Shown here piece after piece: positions 17,813 to 25,541 of a DNA stretch of 64,000 nt (position 1 is its first letter; each line of letters opens with the position of its first letter). Source of the stretch: JAVBLU01 sp031553225 (GTDB lineage Bacteria; Bacillota; Clostridia; Christensenellales; UBA1750); assembly GCA_031553225.1 (NCBI GenBank), contig JAVBLU010000007.1:1-64000 (forward strand), in the 5' to 3' direction. The notes under the pieces were generated by a model. That model was not told where the DNA came from, did not search any database, and saw only the letters and a list, made by a program, of their open reading frames with translations. Made by a program: the position numbers and the translations under genes.

Positions 17813-17878
17813 GCCGCCCGGGCCGGAAATTCGCCACGGAAATTTCACGCCCCGTTCATGAAATAAACGTACGGATTG

Positions 17879-17887
17879 TGGTAAAAT
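17879..17887 (+). promoter_or_regulatory. Extended -10 promoter of hfq
   Basis: TGG followed by TAAAAT (17882-17887) lies 30 bases before the hfq ATG. The -35 region is weak. Confidence 0.5.
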
Positions 17888-17916
17888 AGGAACATGGGCA
17901 CAAAGGAGGGGGCAGC

Positions 17917-18153
17917 ATGGAAAAAGCAGCCTTCGGTTTACAGGATACGATTTTGAACGCGGTGCGCAAGGAAAAGCTGCCCGTTACGGTACACCTGATC
18001 AGCGGGCTGCCGCTCAAGGGCATCGTGCGCGGGTTTGACAACTTCGTGATCGTGCTGGAGGGCGACGGGAAACAGATGATGATCTATAAGCACGCCATCT
18101 CCACGGTCACCCCCAGCCGCTCCATCACGCTGAACCCGGAGCTTGATGCATGA
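17917..18153 (+). CDS. hfq: RNA chaperone Hfq
   Basis: Sm-like hexameric RNA chaperone that helps small RNAs act on mRNAs. 78 residues, the short Gram-positive form. Sm1 is FGLQDTILNAVRKEKLPVTVHLISGLPLKGIVRGFDNF, and Sm2 contains the hallmark YKHAIST. The ATG follows AAAGGAGGGGG. The stop overlaps the next start as ATGA (18150-18153), so the genes are translationally coupled. miaA, the usual upstream neighbour, is absent here. Confidence 0.96.
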   Translation: MEKAAFGLQDTILNAVRKEKLPVTVHLISGLPLKGIVRGFDNFVIVLEGDGKQMMIYKHAISTVTPSRSITLNPELDA

Positions 18154-19382
18154 TCCGCCCGGAGGATGTCCGGCAAGCGGAAGAAGCCGCCGCGGGAGCG
18201 TTCTCCCGCGCGGCCGACACGGAACGCACCTGTTTTGCACGCGTGCTGCGCGCCTTCCAAAGCCAGCGCGTGGCGCTTGCGCATTTTTCCGGCAGCACCG
18301 GCTACGCTTACGGCGACCCGGGCCGCGACGTCTTCGAGCGCACGTTTGCCGCGGCGCTTGAGGCGCAATCTGCCCTGTGCCGCCCGCATATCGCCTCGGG
18401 CACGCACGCGCTGGCCGTGGCGCTCTTTGGGCTGCTTTCGCCGGGCGACACGCTCGTGTGCGGCTCGGGCCTTCCCTACGACACGCTGCACGAGGTGATC
18501 GGCCTTAGCGGCGACGCGCCCGGGTCGCTGAAGCGCCTGGGCGTTTCCTGCGACGTGGTGCCGCTCGCTGAGGGCGGCGGCATCGACCTTGCCGCGCTGC
18601 AGCGCGCGCTGGACAAGCCCTCCGCGCGCGTGGTGGCGCTGCAGCGCTCGCGCGGGTACTCCTTTCGCCCCTCCCTTACGCAGGAGCCTCTGCGGCAGGC
18701 GATTGCCGCCGTACGCGCCGCGCGGCCGGACGCGCTCGTGCTGGTGGATAACTGCTACGGAGAGTTCGTGGAGGAGCACGAGCCCACCTATCACGGGGCC
18801 GACCTCATCGCCGGCTCGCTCATCAAGAACCCGGGCGGCGGCCTGGCCCCAACGGGCGGCTACGTTGCCGGCCGGGGCGATCTGGTGAACCGGTGCGCGG
18901 CGCGTTTGTACGCGCCGGGCGTCGGCGCAGAGATCGGCTCGTATGAACCGGGCTACCGCCTCTTCTTTCAGGGGCTGTTTTTGGCGCCGCACACCGTGCG
19001 CCAGGCAATCTGTTCGGCCGCCTTGGGCGCGGCGCTCTTTGAGCGGCTGGGGTACGAGGTGTCCCCCGGCCCGGGCGAGCTGCGGGCGGACATCATCCAG
19101 GCTGTGCGCCTGGGCGCGCCCGAGCGGCTGATCGCCTTCTGCCGCGCCGTGCAGGCCGCCTCCCCCGTGGACTCCTTCGCGGCGCCCGAGCCGTGGGCCA
19201 TGCCCGGCTACGCCGACGAGGTGATCATGGCCGCCGGGGCTTTCGTGCAGGGCGCAAGCATCGAGCTGTCCGCCGACGCGCCGCTGCGGCCGCCCTACAT
19301 CGCCTATCTGCAAGGGGGGCTCACCTACGAGCACGGGCGGGCGGCGCTGCTGGCCGCCGCGCAGGCCATAGGCCCCGCGTAA
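18150..19382 (+). CDS. ynbB: YnbB-type PLP-dependent protein (methionine gamma-lyase family, 'aluminium resistance')
   Basis: 410 residues of the Cys/Met metabolism PLP-enzyme group. The Schiff-base lysine is probably Lys226 in AGSLIKNPGGG, with VDNCYGEFVEE as the PLP-pyridine aspartate strand. HFSGSTGYAYGDPGRD near the N terminus is a family signature. In Bacillus and many Clostridia this gene follows hfq, and the ATGA overlap here preserves that linkage. The physiological reaction is not established, so the name is from family membership. Confidence 0.88.
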   Translation: MIRPEDVRQAEEAAAGAFSRAADTERTCFARVLRAFQSQRVALAHFSGSTGYAYGDPGRDVFERTFAAALEAQSALCRPHIASGTHALAVALFGLLSPGDTLVCGSGLPYDTLHEVIGLSGDAPGSLKRLGVSCDVVPLAEGGGIDLAALQRALDKPSARVVALQRSRGYSFRPSLTQEPLRQAIAAVRAARPDALVLVDNCYGEFVEEHEPTYHGADLIAGSLIKNPGGGLAPTGGYVAGRGDLVNRCAARLYAPGVGAEIGSYEPGYRLFFQGLFLAPHTVRQAICSAALGAALFERLGYEVSPGPGELRADIIQAVRLGAPERLIAFCRAVQAASPVDSFAAPEPWAMPGYADEVIMAAGAFVQGASIELSADAPLRPPYIAYLQGGLTYEHGRAALLAAAQAIGPA

Positions 19383-19436
19383 GGCAAAGGGCGTCCTTCG
19401 CATTCCGCAGCTGCCTACGGGCGTGGAGGTGTGCGC

Positions 19437-20219
19437 ATGTTTCCCATCGGACAGGACGAGGCGCTTTCCATCATCAAAAAGGACAAGCTGTGCTATTTGT
19501 CCGACTACATCGCCCTGACCTCGCGCGGCGGACCGCCGCCGGCCGCCTACGCGCACGAGGGAACGCCCGGCGCGGCGCTGCTGTTGTACCAGGGCGGCGG
19601 GGGCGCACAGGCGTCGGTGGTAAACGGCCCGCCCGCCTTCGCGCTCGCCTGCCTTTCCTGGCTGTCCGGCGCGCATGAGCGCCTGCGCTTTACCTACACC
19701 GCGCCCAAAGCGCCCGCGCGACTGAACCTGGGCAGCGCGTACTATACCGAGCGCATCACCAGAACCGTGCGTTATGCCAGCCTCGCCCCCCGCGATATCC
19801 TGTGGAACGGGCTGATTTACCAAAGGTTTTCTCGGCCCGACGCGCCTTACGCCCGCGCCTTCCGAGAGGACGTCAAAACGGACGCGCCCACCCTGCGCGA
19901 GGCGTTTCAAACGCACGTTCTGGGCGGCGCGGGCGACGTGTACGCGGCCATGAATCCGGACCACCGGGTGGTGGGGTACCTTCTGTGCCGTCCGGTCGTG
20001 GAGGACGTATGGGACGTGAGCTACGCCTACGTGCTGCCCGCCGTGCGCGACCATGGCATCGGCACGGCGCTTGTGGGCTACTACGCCGAGCAAAAGCGCA
20101 AGGAGGGCCAGGTGCCCTACTACAGCGGCGCGTTTAGCCCCTCCTCCGCCAAAGCCGTGGAACAGGCGGGGTTTTCTCCCTGCAGCGAGAGCATCTCGGC
20201 GGACCTTCTGCGCCTGTAA
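19437..20219 (+). CDS. GNAT-family acetyltransferase
   Basis: 260 residues from the ATG at 19437, seven bases after GGAGG; a GTG two codons earlier is too close. The C-terminal half holds the GNAT acetyl-CoA motif: VSYAYVLPAVRDHGIGTALVGYYAEQKRKEG (RxxGIG variant) followed by the AVEQAGFSP strand. The N-terminal half shows no clear homology and may bind the substrate. It is probably the third gene of the hfq-ynbB unit, with a terminator directly after. Confidence 0.78.
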   Translation: MFPIGQDEALSIIKKDKLCYLSDYIALTSRGGPPPAAYAHEGTPGAALLLYQGGGGAQASVVNGPPAFALACLSWLSGAHERLRFTYTAPKAPARLNLGSAYYTERITRTVRYASLAPRDILWNGLIYQRFSRPDAPYARAFREDVKTDAPTLREAFQTHVLGGAGDVYAAMNPDHRVVGYLLCRPVVEDVWDVSYAYVLPAVRDHGIGTALVGYYAEQKRKEGQVPYYSGAFSPSSAKAVEQAGFSPCSESISADLLRL

Positions 20220-20237
20220 AAACGGGCCGGTACAAGG

Positions 20238-20267
20238 CGCGGCAGGTACGCCCTGACGCGTTTTTTT
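20238..20267 (+). terminator. Terminator after the GNAT gene
   Basis: An imperfect stem (CGCG, then AGG/CCT, then CGCG) is followed by seven T (20261-20267). It lies between the converging GNAT and rlmH genes. Confidence 0.6.
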
Positions 20268-20300
20268 GTTTATGGAGGCGAGCGCCCGCAGCAGCCGGGG

Positions 20301-20783
20301 TTACTTGTGGTACGGCTCGCCCGAAAGAATACGCTGGCCGCGGTAGATCTGTTCGAGCAGCATCAGCCGCGCCAGGGCGTGCGGGAAGGTGAGGGCCGAG
20401 AGGGAGAGCTTCACGTCCGCGCGGCTCATCGCCCCTTCGCTCAGGCCGTTGGATCCGCCGATGAGAAACACCATGCGCTTGCCCGTGTCGATATGCGCGG
20501 CCAGGGCGCGGGCGAACTTCTCGGAGGTGTGCGCCTCGCCCTGTATGCACAGCGCAAGCACCAAATCCTCCGGCCGCACGTGCCGCGCAAGCGCCTCCCA
20601 TTCTGCAGCTCGTACGCGCTCAAGCGAAAGCGGGTTGGCCTTTGCGGGGTCACGCTCGTCGGGCACCTCGCGCACCTCCAGCGCCATGTAGCGCTGAAGG
20701 CGTTTTTCGTATTCGGCGCAGGCGTCGCGGTAGAACGGCTCGTTCAGCCGCCCCACGCACAGAATCATCGCCCGCCCGCTCAT
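20301..20783 (-). CDS. rlmH: 23S rRNA (pseudouridine-1915 N3)-methyltransferase RlmH
   Basis: SPOUT methyltransferase that modifies position 1915 of 23S rRNA, 160 residues. The motifs are family-defining: VFLIGGSNGLSEG, SLSALTFPHALARLMLLEQIYRG and the terminal GEPYHK. The ATG at 20781-20783 overlaps the upstream protease stop as ATGA, implying coupling. A second ATG five codons in (20768) is a possible alternative. Confidence 0.95.
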   Translation of the reverse strand: MSGRAMILCVGRLNEPFYRDACAEYEKRLQRYMALEVREVPDERDPAKANPLSLERVRAAEWEALARHVRPEDLVLALCIQGEAHTSEKFARALAAHIDTGKRMVFLIGGSNGLSEGAMSRADVKLSLSALTFPHALARLMLLEQIYRGQRILSGEPYHK

Positions 20784-21787
20784 GAAAGGCCCGGCAGGAA
20801 GAAAACGCGCACCGTATCCGCCAGATACAGGGCCGCGCAGCCGGCCAGCCCAAGCCAGTAGGGGATGTACGCCCAGGCCCGGGCCCGCTGAGGGGTCTCG
20901 CCGGGCAAAAGCAGGGTTTGGGAGCCGGGCCGCGGCGGGCGGACGGCCAGCTCGCGCCGGCGCAGGTGCCGCCACAGGAAATAAAGCCCCGCCGAAAGCC
21001 CGCCAAACAGCGCCACAAGCACGCAGAAGGACAGCATCTGCAGGGCGGGCGCGGGGAACATATCGCCCGAAGACAGGGCGCCCAGCGCCTGATCGTTCAT
21101 ATACGGCAAAAGCCTTTGCATGCCGAAGCTGAGCAGGATGGCGAAGCTGTTGTTCGCCGCGTGGGCGATGACCGGCACAAAGATGGAACGGCTTTCGATG
21201 CACAGCCACGTGAGGAACAGCCCGAGCAGCACGTGCCCAGGCAGGGCCGCAAGCGAGCCGTGCATGAGAGAAAAGCTGATGGAGCACAACAGGAAGGCCG
21301 CGCCGCGAAATCGCTGGCGGCCGCCTTCCAGACCCGGCAGAATGCCGCCGCGGAAGAGCCACTCTTCGCACACGCCGGGCAGAATGCCCGTAACGAACAA
21401 TGAAAGCACAAGCCCGGACGCGCTGTCCGGCACGAGCTGCTCGGCGGGGCTTGAGATGCTTTTCGCGCCGATCAGCTGCAAAACGGCGATCCACACGCCG
21501 GTCGCGTAGCTGATGGTGAGATACACCAGGAGCGAGAGCGGCACGATGAGCAGCGCCGACCATCCCGGGCTGCACAGCCGCAGCCCGCGGCCGCGCCCGA
21601 GCGCCAGCGTGAGGGCCAAGGCCGCAACGCCTATCGACAGGGGCGTTGCGAACATGGCGTACTGCGTGAGGGTTACGCCCCGCGGCGCCAGGAGCAAACC
21701 AAATACCGCGCCGCCGATCAGAATGAGTCCCAGCCCCAGAAGGTAGGCAAGGCCGGAGTAAAGCACGCGTCTGGTCGCCCGATCCAT
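20780..21787 (-). CDS. CPBP-family (CAAX) intramembrane metalloprotease
   Basis: 335 residues with about eight hydrophobic segments. The Abi/CPBP motifs are present: PGVCEEWLFRGGI (motif 1, EExxxR), SFSLMHGSL (motif 2 His) and PVIAHAANNS (motif 3, HxxxN). Start chosen as the ATG at 21785-21787, preceded by AAGGGTG. A minus-strand TATAAT sits at 21808-21813. It is cotranscribed with rlmH. The substrate is unknown; family members process or protect against peptides. Confidence 0.9.
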   Translation of the reverse strand: MDRATRRVLYSGLAYLLGLGLILIGGAVFGLLLAPRGVTLTQYAMFATPLSIGVAALALTLALGRGRGLRLCSPGWSALLIVPLSLLVYLTISYATGVWIAVLQLIGAKSISSPAEQLVPDSASGLVLSLFVTGILPGVCEEWLFRGGILPGLEGGRQRFRGAAFLLCSISFSLMHGSLAALPGHVLLGLFLTWLCIESRSIFVPVIAHAANNSFAILLSFGMQRLLPYMNDQALGALSSGDMFPAPALQMLSFCVLVALFGGLSAGLYFLWRHLRRRELAVRPPRPGSQTLLLPGETPQRARAWAYIPYWLGLAGCAALYLADTVRVFFLPGLS

Positions 21788-21852
21788 CGAATCACCCTTT
21801 CCTTGCAATTATAGCACAATGAGCCGGCCGGACGAAATAGTTGGGACGAACG

Positions 21853-21881
21853 TTCACATTGTACGGGCCCGGGCGTATTGT
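21853..21881 (+). promoter_or_regulatory. Possible promoter of the orphan transcript upstream of ilvE
   Basis: TTCACA (21853-21858), a 17-base spacer and TATTGT (21876-21881). Only moderately good, but it lies upstream of a strong terminator with no protein gene between. Confidence 0.4.
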
Positions 21882-21887
21882 AAAGCA

Positions 21888-22085
21888 GGTGGACAAACGG
21901 CGACGGACTCTGGGCGGTGCCCACCTCCAGCCGCGCCGCGCCGCCTCACACAAAAGAAACTCCTTCCTGGGGCACACGCAAAGGAATCATGGGACAATTG
22001 AATACCGCTCCTTCCGCCGGGGATGGTGGGGACTTCACCGGCAGAAAAGGGCGCCGCAACTTCCGCGGCGCTCTTTTTGTTTTGT
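21888..22085 (+). ncRNA. Candidate structured RNA of about 190 nt (promoter to terminator, no coding region)
   Basis: Between the divergent CPBP protease and ilvE promoters there are about 445 bases without a protein gene. They contain a plausible start near 21888 and a strong intrinsic terminator at 22051-22081. Internal pairing is visible: AGGTGG (21887-21892) with CCACCT (21921-21926), TTCC/GGAA around 21964-21985, and GCCGG/CCGGC around the GGTG...CACC element at 22015-22042. I compared it by eye with T-box, SAM, GEMM, fluoride and FMN elements without a match. A 6S-like or novel sRNA is possible. Confidence 0.4.
22051..22081 (+). terminator. Strong intrinsic terminator before the ilvE promoter
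   Basis: GCGCCGC (22051-22057), a seven-base loop and GCGGCGC (22065-22071) are followed by TCTTTTTGTTTTG. No gene reads into it from the left on this strand, so it must end an RNA or leader transcript. Confidence 0.85.
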
Positions 22086-22168
22086 TATGTGCGGCTTCTC
22101 TGCCCATGCAGGCGGCCGACGCCCGGCCTCCCCTCGCGCGGCGCCGCCGTCTCGCGCCTTGATATGGG

Positions 22169-22197
22169 TTGACAGCTGCAGGCTGCGGCGATATAAT
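22169..22197 (+). promoter_or_regulatory. ilvE: Consensus promoter of ilvE
   Basis: TTGACA (22169-22174), a 17-base spacer and TATAAT (22192-22197), a perfect sigma-A promoter 35 bases before the ATG. Confidence 0.93.
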
Positions 22198-22232
22198 ACC
22201 CTAATTCGAAGCATGGAAGGGAGCGGCTCATT

Positions 22233-23294
22233 ATGGCGACACCGATCACGAAAGCGACCCACCTCAAGCAGAAACCGGCCGATGAAAGCAAGCTTGGGTT
22301 CGGCAAGCTCTTTACCGACCACATGCTCTTGATGGATTATCAGGAGGGCCGCGGCTGGTACGATTTGCGCATCGTGCCTTACAGCCCGTTCTCCTTTGAT
22401 CCGGCCACGTCCGTATTCCATTACGGCCAAGCCATTTTCGAGGGCCTGAAGGCGTACCGCGACGACAAGGGCGGCGTACGCCTCTTCCGCCCCATGGAAA
22501 ACGTTCTGCGCTTCAACCGTTCCGCCGAGCGCATGTGCATCCCCCAAATGCCCGAGGAAGCCGTTCTTCAGGGTATCAAGGATCTGGTGCTGCTGGAAAA
22601 GGACTGGATTCCGCAGGCGCCGGACACGTCCATGTACATTCGCCCAACGATCATCGCCACCGACCCGGTGCTCGGCGTGAAGGCGTCCTCCACCTATCTG
22701 TTCTTCGTCATCCTCTCGCCCAGCGGCGCGTACTACGCCAGCGGCCTCTCCCCCATCAAGATTCACGTGGAGGACGAGTATGTGCGCGCGGTGCGCGGCG
22801 GCATCGGCTTCACCAAGGCGGCCGCCAACTACGCCTGCTCGCTGAAGGCGGGTGAGGACGCCAAGCACAAGGGCTACACCCAGGTTTTGTGGCTGGACGG
22901 CGTGGAGCAGAAGTACATCGAGGAAGTCGGCTCCATGAACATGTTCTTTAAGATCGGCGGCAAAATCGTCACCCCAGCGCTCAACGGGTCCATCCTGCCC
23001 GGCATCACGCGCGATTCCATCCTGAAGATGGCCGCGCACATGGGGTACCCGGTGGAGGAGCGCCGCCTGTCGCTTGAGGAAGTGGTGGCCGCCCACCAAA
23101 ACGGCACGCTGGAGGAGGCCTTCGGTTCCGGCACGGCCGCCGTCGTCTCCCCTGTGGGTTGGCTTGGCGTACACGGCCGCGAGCTGGCCATCGGAAACGG
23201 CATCGGCCCGGTTACCCAGAAGCTGTATGACGCGCTCACCGCCCTGCAGTACGGGCGCGGGGCCGATCCCTTCGGCTGGAGCGTTACGCTGTAA
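22233..23294 (+). CDS. ilvE: Branched-chain amino acid aminotransferase
   Basis: Class IV PLP transaminase that makes or degrades leucine, isoleucine and valine; 353 residues. It has the group-II (eukaryote-like) length and motifs: FHYGQAIFEGLKAYR, the PLP lysine Lys195 in GIGFTKAAANYACSL, YIEEVGSMNMFF, and GSGTAAVVSPVG. Preceded by GGAAGGGAG. It stands alone between its own promoter and a terminator, without other ilv/leu genes. Confidence 0.95.
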   Translation: MATPITKATHLKQKPADESKLGFGKLFTDHMLLMDYQEGRGWYDLRIVPYSPFSFDPATSVFHYGQAIFEGLKAYRDDKGGVRLFRPMENVLRFNRSAERMCIPQMPEEAVLQGIKDLVLLEKDWIPQAPDTSMYIRPTIIATDPVLGVKASSTYLFFVILSPSGAYYASGLSPIKIHVEDEYVRAVRGGIGFTKAAANYACSLKAGEDAKHKGYTQVLWLDGVEQKYIEEVGSMNMFFKIGGKIVTPALNGSILPGITRDSILKMAAHMGYPVEERRLSLEEVVAAHQNGTLEEAFGSGTAAVVSPVGWLGVHGRELAIGNGIGPVTQKLYDALTALQYGRGADPFGWSVTL

Positions 23295-23322
23295 GCGGCT
23301 GCGCGCCACGGTCGATCCGCGT

Positions 23323-23700
23323 TCAAAGCAAAGCTCCGTACGGCGTGCGCCGTACGGAGCTTTGTGTCGGCGGCGATACGCCGATGCACCAAAGAACGCC
23401 GTATTTGTCGGTGGCGTAGCCTTACGGCGGGCTCCATGGGTATTCGTGCAAGCCATCGGTTTGGCCGTCCCGCTTCAGCGTCTCATGGGCGCGCAGCTGG
23501 GCGTCTTTGTGCGCAAAGCGCAGGCAGATGGCCACCGCGTTGCCTTTCTGTATCTCGTGCCGCGCGCGCGGCATAAGCGCCTATTTTTGCGCCCAGAGCA
23601 CCCATCTCCAGGTGGATCAGCCCGCCCTTGTCGCCGTATGCCTCGCCCGGGAGCGACGCGCCGAACGCCGCTGGTCGTGCGGAAACGAATCGTGCAGGCT
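23323..23700 (-). pseudogene. Decayed PhnB-like VOC-family gene (internal stop and frameshift)
   Basis: No intact frame, yet minus-strand translation recovers PhnB/VOC-like segments. One frame reads AFGASLPGEAYGDKGGLIHLEM. A second reads KGNAVAICLRF...DGLHEYPWSPP, then a TAA stop (23422-23424), then GYATDKYGVLWCIG in the same frame, the typical C terminus of the family. At least one frameshift and one nonsense change are needed to explain it. A sequencing error could account for one but hardly both. Confidence 0.7.
23331..23364 (+). terminator. Terminator of ilvE (perfect 14-bp stem)
   Basis: AAGCTCCGTACGGC (23331-23344), loop GTGC and its exact complement (23349-23362), followed by a short T-rich tail. 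It overlaps the 3' end of the decayed VOC gene on the other strand. Confidence 0.8.
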
Positions 23701-23750
23701 GGCTGAGAAGATCAAAACGGATACCAACCCCACCGCACCGCCCTTTCGGG

Positions 23751-24335
23751 TCAGGGTTCCCGCTCCATGGGGTTTAGGTTGAGGTTGAGGCGGCGGATGA
23801 TCTTTTCCAGGCGCCGGGCGCGCGCCTCCTCGGATTTTGCGTCAAAGTACAGGCCCGTGTAGGCGCGCTTGGCGGAGGGCGGCATGGCCATGAAGTGGGT
23901 AAACGCGGGCTCGGCCGGCTTGATCAGGTTCTCAAGCGCCATCACCTGGGCCTGTGAAATGGGCCCGGCTTCGGGGGCGTCCCACGCGCCGCTGCTTTTT
24001 GCTTCCTCTATTTTCGCACGGCCGCGGTCGGTCATCAGGCCCTGCGCTTCCAGTTCGGCAGCCAGCTTTTTGTTTTTGGGCGACCAGTTGCTGCCCTTTC
24101 TGCGCGGCGCAAAGTATTTCATGTACTTCGTTTGGTCAATGCTCTGCATTCGCCCGTCGATCCAGCCAAAGCACAGCGCCTCCTGCAGCGCCTCGCCGGC
24201 GCTCAGCGTTGCAGGGCCGGCCTGCTTGCCCAGCACCAGCCACACGCCGCCGCTCGCCGCGCCGTGCTCCGCAAGCCATGCCCGAAAATCAGCCCGGGTC
24301 GCAAACAGCATTTGCTCCAACCGGCTCGCCCCCAT
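23751..24335 (-). CDS. YdeI/OmpD-associated family protein
   Basis: 194 residues from the ATG at 24333-24335; the 59 codons in frame upstream have no family resemblance. Family features are LCFGWIDGRMQSIDQTKYMKYFAPRRKGSNWSPKN and a C-terminal bacteriocin-protection-like segment (ARRLEKIIRRLN). Function is not established; family members are linked to stress or peptide protection. A minus-strand TTGTGT-17-TACACT promoter just upstream of the chosen start supports it. The VOC remnant lies downstream. Confidence 0.78.
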   Translation of the reverse strand: MGASRLEQMLFATRADFRAWLAEHGAASGGVWLVLGKQAGPATLSAGEALQEALCFGWIDGRMQSIDQTKYMKYFAPRRKGSNWSPKNKKLAAELEAQGLMTDRGRAKIEEAKSSGAWDAPEAGPISQAQVMALENLIKPAEPAFTHFMAMPPSAKRAYTGLYFDAKSEEARARRLEKIIRRLNLNLNPMEREP

Positions 24336-24414
24336 TTGCTTCCAGTGTATCACCCGAGGCGGCCAAACACAATGGGCCGCCCGGTAGACCATGGCGCCGC
24401 CCCCACTTTTGCTC

Positions 24415-24443
24415 TTGACGGGAAGAGACCGGCGTGGTAATGT
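24415..24443 (+). promoter_or_regulatory. Promoter of the 46-codon gene and possibly of the ABC-2 operon
   Basis: TTGACG (24415-24420), a 17-base spacer and TAATGT (24438-24443), 35 bases before the small gene. Confidence 0.65.
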
Positions 24444-24477
24444 AGGGATAATAAAATATGAAGGAGGTGGTGCGACG

Positions 24478-24618
24478 GTGAATATCAGGCTGACGGTGTC
24501 GGGCGGCCGCACATTCGTGAATATCGAATGCGTCGCGGGTTACACGTTCACATCCGGCGCGATGAGGGGGTATTCTGCCCAAAAATCGGTCGCGCCGCCC
24601 GACGCCAAGCCGTTTTAG
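24478..24618 (+). CDS. Small hypothetical protein (46 residues) or leader peptide
   Basis: GTG start seven bases after a full AAGGAGGTGG ribosome site (24461-24470). The product begins MNIRLTVSGGRTFVNIECV and has no recognised family, transmembrane segment or run of one amino acid. Its own promoter and a terminator 40 bases after its stop frame it as an independent unit, or as the leader of the ABC-2 operon. The strong ribosome site makes translation likely. Confidence 0.55.
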   Translation: MNIRLTVSGGRTFVNIECVAGYTFTSGAMRGYSAQKSVAPPDAKPF

Positions 24619-24657
24619 GCGATCTTTGCATCGCCGTACGGGGATTGGACCAGGACT

Positions 24658-24684
24658 GGCCGACCGTGTGTCGGCCGGTTTTTT
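24658..24684 (+). terminator. Intrinsic terminator between the small gene and the ABC-2 operon
   Basis: GGCCGAC (24658-24664), loop CGTGT, GTCGGCC (24670-24676), then GG and six T (24679-24684). A smaller hairpin GGCGAT/ATCGCC (24618-24635) precedes it. Together they could work as an attenuator for the exporter genes that begin 80 bases on. Confidence 0.8.
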
Positions 24685-24764
24685 GTTGCGAAAAAACAGC
24701 AGGTAAACCGGACGGCTCGCGGCGGTACATGGGCGGCGGCCGGGAAAAGCGAGGAAGGATCGAC

Positions 24765-25541
24765 ATGAACCGGTATTGGACGCACGGCCGCATGTGCGCG
24801 GCGCAGGCCTTCGACGGCGGCGTGTTCTATGTGTTCAGCGGCTACGCCCTGCGCGTTTTGCAGCCTGTGGTGCTCATGCTGCTGTGGCGGCAGCTTCTGT
24901 CCGGGTCGTCGCCGCCGCTGTCTCTGCGGGCGGTGCTCACCTATACGCTGTGGTCGTCGCTGCTGGCCCAGCAGCTCAACGTTCACACCACTGCCTGCGA
25001 CGATTTCTGGGACGGAAGCTTCGGCATGCGCTTCCTGCGTCCCGCGGGCGTTCTGTCGCAGGTGTTTGCCGAGACGGTCGGGCGGTGGGTTCCGGGGCTT
25101 TTGCTGTATACCCTGCCGGCTTTCGCTCTGGCGCTGCTCATCGGCATTCCGGCGGCTCCCGTAACGCCCGTGGCAGGGCTGCTCGGCGGGGCTTCCCTGC
25201 TGCTCTCCGTATCGCTTGGGTTCGCGGTGGACTTTTTGTTCATGTCGCTCTCGGTCAACTGGAAGAACGCCTCCTATCAGGCGGTCATCCTGCGCTCGGC
25301 CGTCATGAAGGTGTGCTCAGGCGCGGTCATCCCGTTTGCCGCGCTGCCCGGGGCCGTGGGCGCGGTGCTCTCCTGCCTTCCGTTTGGCGCGCTGGCGGGC
25401 GCTCCGCTGTCCATCTACGCGGGGCTGTCCGCCCCGCTGCAGCCCATCCTGCTGCAGGTTTTCTGGAACGCCGCGCTGTGGCCGCTGGCGCTTTATTGCG
25501 TGCGACGCAGCGAGGAAAAGCTGGTGAGTTTCGGTGGATAG
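24765..25541 (+). CDS. ABC-2 type exporter permease (DUF990-like), first subunit
   Basis: 258 residues from the ATG at 24765, preceded by GAGGAAGGA. Six hydrophobic segments in the pattern of ABC2_membrane_6 (DUF990) permeases, with the amphipathic DDFWDGSFGMRFLRPAGVL segment in the second loop that is typical of this family. Overlaps the next gene by eight bases. The three-gene set of two unequal permeases and one ATPase exports an unknown substrate. Confidence 0.82.
   Translation: MNRYWTHGRMCAAQAFDGGVFYVFSGYALRVLQPVVLMLLWRQLLSGSSPPLSLRAVLTYTLWSSLLAQQLNVHTTACDDFWDGSFGMRFLRPAGVLSQVFAETVGRWVPGLLLYTLPAFALALLIGIPAAPVTPVAGLLGGASLLLSVSLGFAVDFLFMSLSVNWKNASYQAVILRSAVMKVCSGAVIPFAALPGAVGAVLSCLPFGALAGAPLSIYAGLSAPLQPILLQVFWNAALWPLALYCVRRSEEKLVSFGG

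Noticed and set aside
18084..20093. Long minus-strand open frame (669 codons) opposite ynbB and the GNAT gene
   Set aside because: It has no ribosome site, a His/Arg/Gly-rich composition and no family resemblance. It arises from third-position G+C bias of the real genes on the other strand.
21960..21995. c-di-GMP (GEMM) riboswitch, from CACGCAAAGG
   Set aside because: Only the ACGCAAAG string matches; the GAAA tetraloop, receptor and flanking stems are missing.
22010..22085. T-box or fluoride riboswitch for ilvE (GGGGATGG, GGTGGGGAC)
   Set aside because: The T-box core UGGNACC is absent, the fluoride pseudoknot cannot be drawn, and a separate consensus promoter lies after the terminator.
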